Position numbers and translations under genes: made by a program. The notes beneath the pieces were generated by a model. It made no database searches, was not told the origin of the DNA, and was given only the letters and a program-made list of their open reading frames with translations. 15,156 bases of DNA. It comes from an uncultured bacterium (GTDB lineage: Bacteria > Patescibacteria > Microgenomatia > Levybacterales > UBA12049). The DNA lies in assembly GCA_946885425.1 (NCBI GenBank), contig CAMPGJ010000010.1:1-15156 (forward strand), written 5' to 3'. Below are positions 1-6,451 of this stretch, one piece after another; within the stretch, counting starts at the first letter, position 1, and each line of letters opens with the position of its first letter.

Positions 1-213
1 TTCTTTCATTTCTTTGGCGGCTTTGTTGGTGAAGGTCACCATGAGGATTTCATCGGGTTCAACTTTCTTTTTAGTGATAAGATATGCTACTTTATGGGTG
101 AGTACACGGGTCTTTCCTGAGCCGGCTCCGGCAAGGATAATCATAGGCCCATCGGTTTCTAGAACTGCTTTCTGCTGCTGCGGATTTAAATCCTTGAGTA
201 GTGTATCTTCCAT
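1..213 (-). CDS. UvrD/PcrA-type superfamily 1 DNA helicase, N-terminal part only
   Basis: The first 71 residues of an ATP-dependent 3'-5' DNA helicase; the rest lies beyond the left edge. Read on the minus strand from ATG at 213, the peptide shows the SF1A motifs in order: a Q-motif (LNPQQQKAV, residues 9-17), the Walker A loop (AGAGSGKT, 28-35) and motif Ia ([10 protein letters not shown], 60-69). The family unwinds DNA in nucleotide excision repair, mismatch repair and replication restart. The fragment cannot separate UvrD, PcrA and Rep, so no symbol is given. It is divergent from the triosephosphate isomerase gene across a 57-bp gap. No Shine-Dalgarno sequence precedes the ATG. The family call is secure; the exact paralogue is not. 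Confidence 0.93.
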   Translation of the reverse strand, partial: MEDTLLKDLNPQQQKAVLETDGPMIILAGAGSGKTRVLTHKVAYLITKKKVEPDEILMVTFTNKAAKEMKE

Positions 214-223
214 AAGGTATAAT
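194..223 (+). promoter_or_regulatory. Predicted sigma-70-type promoter for tpiA
   Basis: TTGAGT (194-199) and a perfect TATAAT (218-223) are separated by 18 bp. Transcription would start near 230, leaving a leader of about 40 nt before the ATG at 271. The -35 hexamer lies inside the 5' end of the divergent helicase gene. The call rests on consensus match only. Confidence 0.6.
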
Positions 224-232
224 GGTTCAGAA

Positions 233-246
233 AGTACTGAAGTACT
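233..246. repeat. AGTACT-GA-AGTACT double palindrome in the divergent promoter gap
   Basis: Two AGTACT hexamers, each self-complementary, are separated by GA. They fall just after the predicted tpiA transcription start and between the two divergent genes, so an operator is possible. It could also be chance. Confidence 0.3.
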
Positions 247-250
247 ATTG

Positions 251-278
251 ATTGTAACATAAATTTGGGTATGAAAAA
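251..278 (-). promoter_or_regulatory. Possible extended -10 promoter for the helicase gene
   Basis: On the minus strand, TGTTACAAT (259-251) matches an extended -10 box. The hexamer 16 bp upstream (TTTTTC) is a poor -35. Transcription would begin near 244, about 30 nt before the helicase ATG. This is a weak prediction. Confidence 0.3.
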
Positions 279-945
279 GCTGTTCATTGTAGCCAATTGG
301 AAATCAAATAAAACATATCCTGACACCCTTCTATGGATAGATGGTTTCAGGTCATTGCAATTTAATTGGGAAGAAAATAGTGATAAAATAGTAGTCATTT
401 GTCCCTCTTTTACTAACTTGGGCAGTGTTCAGTATGACCTTCAGACAAAATATACACTTCCTGTTAAAATCGGAGCTCAAAACATCTCGCCTTTTGAGCA
501 TGGAGCCTACACAGGTGAAATTTATGCAGAACAAATTCAATACTATGCTGATTATGTGATCATTGGTCATTCTGAGCGGAGACAGCATTTTGGGGAGACA
601 GATGAAATACTTATTCAGAAGGTAAAGCTGGCAATAGCGGGGGATTTAAAACCAATATTTTGTGTGCAGGGAAAAGAAACTTTGGTTCCTGAAGGTGTTG
701 AAATTGTAGCGTATGAGCCGGTGTTCGCGATTGGTAGCGGTCACCCAGATACGCCAGAAGATGCAGAAGAAGTTTCTAAATTCATTAAAGAAAAAAATCC
801 TCATGTAACGTCTGTTCTTTATGGAGGAAGTGTCAATAAAGAAGATGTTCATACATTTACGCAGCTGCCTAGCGTTGATGGTGTCTTGGTAGGAGGAGCC
901 AGTCTGGATCCTGAGCATTTTATGCAGATTATCCAGAATGCATAA
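271..945 (+). CDS. tpiA: Triosephosphate isomerase, compact form
   Basis: Interconverts dihydroxyacetone phosphate and glyceraldehyde 3-phosphate in the cytosol (glycolysis/gluconeogenesis). Motifs from ATG at 271: ANWKSNK (8-14, with Asn9 and Lys11), IIGHSERR (97-104, catalytic His100), [11 protein letters not shown] (147-157, catalytic Glu149), YGGSVN (184-189) and the phosphate-binding GVLVGGASL (204-212). At 224 residues it is shorter than the usual ~250. The missing ~22 residues fall between the His and Glu motifs, where the usual C-I-G-E segment and the helix after it are replaced by CVQGKE and a short turn. All four active-site residues remain, so it is probably active. A TTG six bases upstream is in frame, but the [11 protein letters not shown] start fits the family better. 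The LCP gene starts 56 bp downstream on the same strand. Confidence 0.95.
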   Translation: MKKLFIVANWKSNKTYPDTLLWIDGFRSLQFNWEENSDKIVVICPSFTNLGSVQYDLQTKYTLPVKIGAQNISPFEHGAYTGEIYAEQIQYYADYVIIGHSERRQHFGETDEILIQKVKLAIAGDLKPIFCVQGKETLVPEGVEIVAYEPVFAIGSGHPDTPEDAEEVSKFIKEKNPHVTSVLYGGSVNKEDVHTFTQLPSVDGVLVGGASLDPEHFMQIIQNA

Positions 946-954
946 AGTGATCTT

Positions 955-980
955 CCATTGTCCATTTGCCATTTACCATT
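955..980. repeat. Heptad-period microarray between tpiA and the LCP gene
   Basis: Three full copies and a partial copy of CCATTNN in register (CCATTGT, CCATTTG, CCATTTA, CCATT). It fills half of the 56-bp spacer. It supplies an in-frame TTG at 966 that could be mistaken for the LCP start. Confidence 0.7.
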
Positions 981-1001
981 AAAAACTTTAGAATCGAAAA
1001 C

Positions 1002-2156
1002 ATGCTAAACCGTCGACAGCGCCGTATTAAAAAGAGAGTAATTATAGCCCTTCTTGTTTTTATTGTGACTATTATTGGTGTTGTATCCTTTAATTTCTTC
1101 AAATCATCTCCTCAATTACCTACACCATTTAAAGATTTCGGTCCAAAAGAAAAAGAAACGATGAATATTCTTCTTTTAGGTGTCGGTGGAGGAACGCATG
1201 AAGGGCCTGATCTTACCGATACGATTATCTTTGCTAATTTAGATATCAAGCATCAGCGGGTAACGCTTGCATCTATTCCTAGAGACTTGTGGGTTCCCGA
1301 TTTTGAGGCAAAAATTAATAAGATGTATGTTGTGGGTGAGGAGAAGAAAGAAGGTGGAGGATTGCTCGTATCAAAGGCAACAACTCAAAAGATTATTAAC
1401 CAGCCAATTGATCACGTTATCCGGATAGATTTTGCAGGGTTTACTAAGGGAGTTGATATGATGGGAGGATTAGAAATTGATGTGGAGCGTACTTTCGATG
1501 ATTACGCGTATCCTATGGAAGGGAAGGAGACTGATCCATGTGGCAATGATGAAGAAAAAATTGCCAGCCTCTCAGCTGAGATAGCCAGCGGAAGCGCGAC
1601 AGAAAGTGAAGCATTCCCTTGCCGGTATGAGCATTTACATTTTACCCAAGGAACAGTAACAATGGATGGAGTTACAGCATTGAAATACGTTCGGTCACGT
1701 CATGCACTTGGTCCTGAAGGGTCTGATTTTGCAAGATCCAAAAGACAGGAAAAGGTTATAAGCGCGTTCAAAGAAAAACTCTTCTCAGCAGGTACTCTTT
1801 TGAATCCTGCAAAGGTAATAGGTTTATTCGGTGTTTTAAAAGATAGTATCAGAACAGATATTCCTGCTAATGAGTACGGTGACTTAGTTAGCTTTATTCA
1901 AAAATTAAAGGGAGCTAAAATTACCAGTGCAATAATAGATCAAGGTGACCAATCAGAAGATAGATTGGGACTTCTTGAGGATCCATTAACCAGAGAACCT
2001 TACGGAGGAGCTTGGGTAGTTATACCGCGCGCTGGAACAGATAATTATAGTGAAATACAAGCATATGTCGCATGTGTCATGAATGGCAGGACTTGTATAG
2101 TGGGTGAAGATGGAATAATTACCCCAACTCCCAAGCCCACAGGAATAAACAAATAA
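1002..2156 (+). CDS. LytR-CpsA-Psr (LCP) family cell-envelope protein
   Basis: Predicted membrane-anchored enzyme that transfers lipid-linked glycopolymer to the cell wall, acting outside the membrane. From ATG at 1002 (384 residues) it has a basic start (RRQRRIKKR), one membrane helix (about 12-33), and the LCP domain at roughly 55-262. Visible LCP motifs are LTDTIIFANLD (71-81), SIPRDLWV (91-98), KINKMY (104-109), YVRSRH (229-234) and SDFARSKRQE (241-250), so the Arg/Asp residues that bind pyrophosphate-lipid are present. An insertion at about 165-212 holds Cys180 and Cys207. The C-terminal part (about 285-370) holds Cys358 and Cys365 and ends in a short Pro/Thr tail. Extra residues upstream of 1002 derive from the heptad repeat and are not counted. 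It is probably co-transcribed with tpiA. The polymer it handles is unknown. Confidence 0.9.
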   Translation: MLNRRQRRIKKRVIIALLVFIVTIIGVVSFNFFKSSPQLPTPFKDFGPKEKETMNILLLGVGGGTHEGPDLTDTIIFANLDIKHQRVTLASIPRDLWVPDFEAKINKMYVVGEEKKEGGGLLVSKATTQKIINQPIDHVIRIDFAGFTKGVDMMGGLEIDVERTFDDYAYPMEGKETDPCGNDEEKIASLSAEIASGSATESEAFPCRYEHLHFTQGTVTMDGVTALKYVRSRHALGPEGSDFARSKRQEKVISAFKEKLFSAGTLLNPAKVIGLFGVLKDSIRTDIPANEYGDLVSFIQKLKGAKITSAIIDQGDQSEDRLGLLEDPLTREPYGGAWVVIPRAGTDNYSEIQAYVACVMNGRTCIVGEDGIITPTPKPTGINK

Positions 2157-2176
2157 TCCAATAAACACATTTAAAT

Positions 2177-2261
2177 GTCATTCTGAATTTATTTCAGGAT
2201 CTAATAATTCCGTTTATAAAAAAAATTGTTTGATGAGATGCTGAAACAAGTTCAGCATGAC
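2177..2261. repeat. Inverted-repeat element with GTCAT...ATGAC ends (copy 1)
   Basis: Left arm 2177-2202 and right arm 2236-2261 are inverted copies with about 4 mismatches in 26. Each arm has its own small hairpin (CTGAA/TTCAG left, GCTGAA/TTCAGC right). It lies between the convergent LCP and DUF2298 genes, where it could end transcription in both directions. No T-run strong enough for a standard terminator follows. The rest of 2157-2317 has no ORF that I trust. Confidence 0.75.
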
Positions 2262-2280
2262 TTTGTTGAGTAGTAAACTT

Positions 2281-2329
2281 GTTAAGTGTCAATTGTTAAA
2301 GCGGAGCGTGATAATTGTTAATTGTTAAT
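2281..2329. repeat. AATTGTT heptad-period patch overlapping a stop codon
   Basis: AATTGTT occurs at 2291, 2313 and 2320, the last two in tandem. GTTAAGT/GTCAATT/GTTAAAG at 2281-2301 shows the same 7-bp spacing. The right part supplies the last residues (INN) and the stop of the DUF2298 gene, so that C-terminus was probably set by the repeat. Confidence 0.6.
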
Positions 2330-4510
2330 CTTGTAGATCTTCGTTGTTCCCTTGTTGAATACTACAGTTCCTAATTTTGAAAATTTCTCTTCCTTAAGTT
2401 CGGGATGTTTTTGTCTTTCCAAAGCACCCACAAAAACATATTCTACTTTGTACTTCTTTAGATATTCATGAGCAGTGTTAAGGTCTTCTGTTTCATACAT
2501 GGTCTTCACCTCGTTAATTCTGGGGGATGGGATATCATAGCTACCTCTCCAGAGCCATTCATGGACTGTCCAGCCAAGTACTGTCGGTAGTCCTGTATTT
2601 GAGGAGACTCTGGCATAATCAGTATAGGAGTCCCCCTGAGCCTCCAGGATAACAGGTTGGCCTTGGACATTCTGATTGAGCCATATGATTGCTTCATAGT
2701 CTGTTGGGTAAAGAGTTTGGAGATATTTTATTCCATCCAGTCCTTTATACGTTGTTAAAGAATAATAGGATTTAATAGCGATATAAGGATATGTCATAAC
2801 GAGCATTAATAACACAAAAGTAAACAGAATAAAGACAGAAGAAAGATTGAATATTTTCGATTTTTGATTTTTGATATTTGATATGATCCTTACTATAATA
2901 TAGCCGCTAGCAATTGAAAGCATTATAAAAGCCTGGAAAACAAGTTTAAACATCGTATTTGCCCGATAATGTGCGGGATAAATATCTTTCACATAAATGA
3001 ATTCTGGAAGAATAATAAGTATTGTTGAAAGGATAATCAGAAGCAGAGCAAAAATATCGGTAGGTAGAAGTTTTTTGATTCGCGTTGTAAAAATGGAAAA
3101 TGAAATAATAAAAAAATAGAAAAATCCATACAGCATCAGGAGTTCCCACCAATATGAGTGCTGACAGTGGTCTGCTTCAAAAAGCAATGGTCCTATCTTC
3201 CCCATGTCAGTGAGCACTTTAGGAGCGCAGAGTACTCCGATCCCTGAAACAAATGGTTTGAAATGATAACTGTATGGAAAAGCAAATAATGCAAATGAGA
3301 AGACAACAATAAGAAAGGATGCTAAAGTATTTCTTCCCCAAGTGATAAACCATTTATGTTTAAGCTCTCTCTTATATACTTCTATTGCCTCATGATTTAC
3401 GTGATAAATAATAAATCCTGTAAGCAAAAGATAAATGGCTCCATCCCATGCGTTTGTCATATACATGATAGACAGGATGAGCCCCAGAAGAACAAGAATG
3501 GCTGGGTGAATTTGAAATATTTGAGGAGCTTGCTTGTGTTCCTTGTTAGCGTTATTTAAAAATAAAGAAAAAAGAAGAGCAATGGTGAAAAGTACGAAAG
3601 GAATATCCAATACATGTCCGTGAAGGTCTGCTACTACCCATGAATAAATAGGGAATTCATGGATTGTATGATAAATAAAACGTGTAGCATTTGGATACCA
3701 ATAGGCATTTGGAAAGGTAGCGGGTTGGAAGAGAAGCTCCCAGAATGGGACTGGAGCATCATTTGGATATTGTTTGAAAAAAGCATAAACAATATGCAGG
3801 TTGCCAGCTAGACTTGTCAGTATCATGGTGAGGAAACCTGCTAGCACGAGTTTTATCTTGGAAACTTTTATTCTCTCATGCATGAGAGTGTAAAGGTTGG
3901 CTCCCAAAGAAAATGATTGTGAGATGCAAAAGGCAAAAATTGTGGAAAGCATGACGTTAAATCCAATCTCTGGAGGAACACCTGAAAGCTTAATAAGAAG
4001 GGCTGTTAGGAGATGACCAAAATAGTAATAGTTGATAGAGAATGGTGTAAACCACATGTCCTTGGGTGGGAAATAGTCGCTTCGCAGGAAAGAATTGATG
4101 AAGCCGAAATCCATGTACTTTTCAAGCCCATGAATATCTGGCGCAAACCCATGGATATACGCCCAGGTGAAGAGTGCGATAAAGAAAAGCGCTTCTTCCC
4201 ATGCGAACACTTTCCATTTTTTTGCCAGTGTTGAAAGAACATCGTCTCTTTTTGGTAGAAATATAAATGATAGAGCTGCAAGTATAAAAAATATTCCATA
4301 TCCTATCCCTTGCGAGAATGGTGCAATGTGGGTGATGCCTAAGATAAAAACAGCATATCCTGTCAGAGCCAGCCCTAGTAATTTGGAAAAAATGTAGCCT
4401 TTATCAAAAAATTTTTTGAAAAGGAGAGATGTGAGAGGCAAAAAACCAAGTCCTAAAAGAAAGAGAACAAACCACCAGTGGATAATGTAGGTTATTTCGT
4501 GTGAAAACAT
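2318..4510 (-). CDS. DUF2298 (Chlor_Arch_YYY) polytopic membrane protein, probable GT-C glycosyltransferase
   Basis: A 730-residue protein with many membrane helices. It carries the family's signature segments: FAPDIHGLEKYMDFGFINS (122-140), DMWFTPFSINYYYFGH (151-166, the YYY motif at 161-163), DLHGHVLDIP (295-304), TNAWDGAIY (352-360), PEFIYVKDIYPAHYRANT (502-519) and a soluble C-terminal part with GLPTVLGW (640-647) and HEWLWRG (650-656). The family is uncharacterised but resembles GT-C sugar transferases that use lipid-phosphate sugar donors; that role is inference. Residues about 543-555 (ISNIKNQKSKIFN), between two helices, are encoded by a 7-bp-period repeat. The HAD-like gene lies 71 bp upstream on the same strand and probably shares its transcript. 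No Shine-Dalgarno sequence is seen. Confidence 0.88.
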   Translation of the reverse strand: MFSHEITYIIHWWFVLFLLGLGFLPLTSLLFKKFFDKGYIFSKLLGLALTGYAVFILGITHIAPFSQGIGYGIFFILAALSFIFLPKRDDVLSTLAKKWKVFAWEEALFFIALFTWAYIHGFAPDIHGLEKYMDFGFINSFLRSDYFPPKDMWFTPFSINYYYFGHLLTALLIKLSGVPPEIGFNVMLSTIFAFCISQSFSLGANLYTLMHERIKVSKIKLVLAGFLTMILTSLAGNLHIVYAFFKQYPNDAPVPFWELLFQPATFPNAYWYPNATRFIYHTIHEFPIYSWVVADLHGHVLDIPFVLFTIALLFSLFLNNANKEHKQAPQIFQIHPAILVLLGLILSIMYMTNAWDGAIYLLLTGFIIYHVNHEAIEVYKRELKHKWFITWGRNTLASFLIVVFSFALFAFPYSYHFKPFVSGIGVLCAPKVLTDMGKIGPLLFEADHCQHSYWWELLMLYGFFYFFIISFSIFTTRIKKLLPTDIFALLLIILSTILIILPEFIYVKDIYPAHYRANTMFKLVFQAFIMLSIASGYIIVRIISNIKNQKSKIFNLSSVFILFTFVLLMLVMTYPYIAIKSYYSLTTYKGLDGIKYLQTLYPTDYEAIIWLNQNVQGQPVILEAQGDSYTDYARVSSNTGLPTVLGWTVHEWLWRGSYDIPSPRINEVKTMYETEDLNTAHEYLKKYKVEYVFVGALERQKHPELKEEKFSKLGTVVFNKGTTKIYKINN
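2852..2884. repeat. GATTTTT heptad-period patch inside the DUF2298 gene
   Basis: GATTTTT, GATTTTT, GATATTT and GATAT follow in exact 7-bp register from 2859. The gene reads through in frame, encoding a polar Asn/Lys/Ser/Ile stretch between two hydrophobic helices. Confidence 0.7.
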
Positions 4511-4520
4511 AAAGAAATTT

Positions 4521-4579
4521 TCTCGAATAGCTCGAATCTTACTCTAATGCATTCGAATATATTCGGTTCAAATTCGAGA
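4521..4579. repeat. TTCGAA-rich inverted repeat between the HAD and DUF2298 genes
   Basis: TCTCGAAT (4521-4528) pairs with ATTCGAGA (4572-4579). Between them lie a self-complementary ATTCGAAT (4551-4558) and further TCGAA words. It fills almost the whole 71-bp spacer. It could be a dispersed element or an mRNA processing or attenuation structure. Confidence 0.5.
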
Positions 4580-4581
4580 GA

Positions 4582-5130
4582 TTAGGGAATTCGTTTAAGG
4601 ACCTCTTCCAATTTTACAATAGAAAAGACATTCTTTGCTAGGCTTTTTTTCTCTTTATCGGGGTTGAACCAGAAGAATCTGGTTTTTGGATTCTCTTTTG
4701 CTATAAAATTGATAAGTGCTATGTCATCGTCAATATGGATATCGAGTTTAAGTTTTTTTGCTACTGTATCTTTAAAAATATGCGCTTGCTGATTATTTTC
4801 GTTTAAATATATGGTATCAAATATTTCATCTAAACCGTATTTTTTTAAAAAACTTTGTGTTTCTTCTTTCAAGAAAGCATATCTGCTTGTAATAAGATAA
4901 AGTTTATGTCCTTTATGGGACAAAGATTTCAAAAAAGTGATGTTCTCTTTAAGAGGTGGACGGAGAAATGGTAGGTGTGTTAGTTTGCGGAAAAGCTGCT
5001 CAGGATATGAAGGAATCCTATATTTGAGTTTGCCCTTTGATTTTGCCTTATAGAATCTTTCTAATAATTTTCTGGAAACAAGTGGAGGAGTACCAATAAA
5101 AATTCCATCAAGGTCAAAACCTATTTTCAT
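4582..5130 (-). CDS. HAD-superfamily hydrolase, small nucleotidase-like phosphatase
   Basis: A 182-residue cytosolic protein with the four HAD motifs: FDLDG (5-9, nucleophile Asp6 and acid/base Asp8), ITSR (80-83, motif II), a motif III lysine (Lys120, or Lys125/126) and HIDDDIALI (132-140, metal-binding Asp134-136). A helical cap would occupy about 15-60. Overall shape recalls 5'(3')-nucleotidase-like or DUF-type HAD phosphatases; the substrate cannot be told. The residue after DLDG is Ile, where Thr or Val is usual. The start at 5130 begins right at the first beta strand. An upstream in-frame ATG at 5169 would add 13 residues without family support and would overlap the predicted promoter. 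It sits upstream of the DUF2298 gene on the same strand. Confidence 0.8.
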   Translation of the reverse strand: MKIGFDLDGIFIGTPPLVSRKLLERFYKAKSKGKLKYRIPSYPEQLFRKLTHLPFLRPPLKENITFLKSLSHKGHKLYLITSRYAFLKEETQSFLKKYGLDEIFDTIYLNENNQQAHIFKDTVAKKLKLDIHIDDDIALINFIAKENPKTRFFWFNPDKEKKSLAKNVFSIVKLEEVLKRIP

Positions 5131-5141
5131 ATATAATGTGT

Positions 5142-5169
5142 ATTGTATACTACTCCAGTTTAATTTCAA
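5142..5169 (-). promoter_or_regulatory. Predicted promoter for the HAD-DUF2298 pair, near-leaderless
   Basis: On the minus strand, TTGAAA (5169-5164) and TACAAT (5147-5142) are 16 bp apart. Transcription would start near 5135, only about 5 nt before the ATG at 5130. The position supports 5130 as the start and suggests a leaderless or almost leaderless mRNA. Confidence 0.5.
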
Positions 5170-5196
5170 AGGTATAAGGATGAGAATTTATCTCCC

Positions 5197-5277
5197 TTGT
5201 CATTTCCGCGTAGGCGGGAATCCAGGAAAGGTTATAGAATAAAGATTGGATTCCTGATTTGCGTCCAGGAATGACAA
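5197..5277. repeat. Inverted-repeat element with TTGTCAT...ATGACAA ends (copy 2)
   Basis: The outer 8 bp (TTGTCATT/AATGACAA) and GGAATCC/GGATTCC match as inverted repeats while the core differs. The left arm has a hairpin (CCGC-GTAG-GCGG). It fills most of the gap between the divergent HAD and GT4 genes and ends 15 bp before the GT4 start. Confidence 0.75.
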
Positions 5278-5292
5278 TGAATTAAAGATTAT

Positions 5293-6444
5293 ATGAAGAT
5301 TTTGATAAGTGTTTCTTATTATGCACCACATATTAGTGGACTAACCAATTCAATCAAGAATCTTGCTGAGGGCTTGGCGGACAGAGGTAATTTTGTAAGT
5401 GTTCTCACAACGCAGCATGAAAAAAATCTAGTTTTGCATGAAACTATTAATAAAGTAAGTGTTGAGCGTGTTCCCTATCTTTTCAAACTGCAAAAAGGGT
5501 TCATCATACCGTTTTATCTCGTTTCTCTCATTAGTCAAGTCTGGAAAAGCGATTGTGTGATGATTAATCTTCCTCAGCCAGAAGGAGTTTTTGCTGCAAT
5601 AGTTGGGAGACTGTTAGGCAAGAGAGTACTAAGTGTTTATGCATGTGAAATAACACTTCCAAAATCATTTTTTTCACCAATAATTGAACAGGTACTTACT
5701 TCTTCTCACTTCATAACACTAGCTCTATCACATAAAATCATAGCTCTGTCGGATGACTACGCAAAGCACACAAAACTGCTACGCCATTTCGCAGAAAAGA
5801 CGGTAGAGATTTATCCCTATATTAAGAAACCAATCATTGCGAGAAAGAATGACGAAGCCCTGCCTGCCGGCAGGCAGGAATCCCAGTACAGGAAAAAGCA
5901 CAGGATTGGTTTTCTCGGAAGAATCTCTGCTGAGAAAGGACTTGAGTATTTGCTTGAATCCATTCCTCAATTGAAGAAGCAACTGGGGGACAGTTTTGTT
6001 ATTTTGTTAGCCGGCCCTAAAGCCGTGGGAGAAGAACGGTATGTTAACAGAATAGAAGCATTGGCAAAAAAACATAGTGATAACGTCGAATTTGTACCGG
6101 TGTTAGCAGATGATGAAATGGGTATATTTTATGCAAGTCTTGATGTTTTGGTGTTGCCAAGTATCAATTCGACGGAAGCGTTCGGTATGGTACAGGTTGA
6201 GGCGATGATATGTGGCACACCAGTTGTGGCATCCGATTTGCCAGGTGTCCGAGTACCGGTTCTAGAAACAGGAATGGGAGAGATAACCAAAAAAGAGGAT
6301 AGCGAGGATCTGGCAAATAAAATTGTTAAGGTTATAAAAAATAGAAAGGATTATGTTAAAAGAAAATTAGTGGTAAAGGAAGTCTTTGATCCTGAGAAGG
6401 TTGTAGGACAATATGAGGAAGTTCTTCGGGCAAACACTAATTGA
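5293..6444 (+). CDS. GT4-family (GT-B fold) glycosyltransferase
   Basis: A 383-residue cytosolic or membrane-associated retaining glycosyltransferase that moves a sugar from a nucleotide-sugar to an acceptor. The N-terminal half starts MKILISVSYYAPHISGLTNS (1-20), with the Gly-rich acceptor loop. The C-terminal donor domain begins at IGFLGRISAEKGLEYLLES (205-223). The EX7E motif is TEAFGMVQVE (Glu295 and Glu303), followed by GTPVVASDLPGVR (308-320). Donor and acceptor are unknown; nearby genes suggest envelope glycan synthesis. At residues 189-196 (ALPAGRQE) a perfect 20-bp palindrome adds residues in the linker between the two domains. The stop codon is 7 bp from the stop of the convergent GT-C gene. 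No Shine-Dalgarno sequence precedes the ATG. Confidence 0.92.
   Translation: MKILISVSYYAPHISGLTNSIKNLAEGLADRGNFVSVLTTQHEKNLVLHETINKVSVERVPYLFKLQKGFIIPFYLVSLISQVWKSDCVMINLPQPEGVFAAIVGRLLGKRVLSVYACEITLPKSFFSPIIEQVLTSSHFITLALSHKIIALSDDYAKHTKLLRHFAEKTVEIYPYIKKPIIARKNDEALPAGRQESQYRKKHRIGFLGRISAEKGLEYLLESIPQLKKQLGDSFVILLAGPKAVGEERYVNRIEALAKKHSDNVEFVPVLADDEMGIFYASLDVLVLPSINSTEAFGMVQVEAMICGTPVVASDLPGVRVPVLETGMGEITKKEDSEDLANKIVKVIKNRKDYVKRKLVVKEVFDPEKVVGQYEEVLRANTN
5859..5878. repeat. Perfect 20-bp palindrome inside the GT4 gene
   Basis: CCTGCCTGCCGGCAGGCAGG is a perfect palindrome, far richer in GC than its surroundings. It is translated in frame as part of LPAGRQE, in the linker between the two Rossmann domains. 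Confidence 0.85.
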
Positions 6445-6451
6445 AGCAATC

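Noticed and set aside
265..270. TTG start six bases upstream of the tpiA ATG
   Set aside because: It adds only two residues before the conserved [11 protein letters not shown] start; ATG at 271 is more likely.
966..1001. TTG start giving 12 extra residues on the LCP protein
   Set aside because: The added part is encoded partly by the heptad repeat, and the ATG at 1002 gives the usual basic start and membrane helix.
2177..2261. Classical rho-independent terminator between the convergent genes
   Set aside because: Hairpins exist, but the T-runs after them are short and broken, and the structure is better explained as a dispersed inverted-repeat element.
5131..5169. Upstream ATG adding 13 residues to the HAD protein
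   Set aside because: HAD proteins begin at the first beta strand, which the ATG at 5130 provides, and the extension overlaps the predicted promoter.
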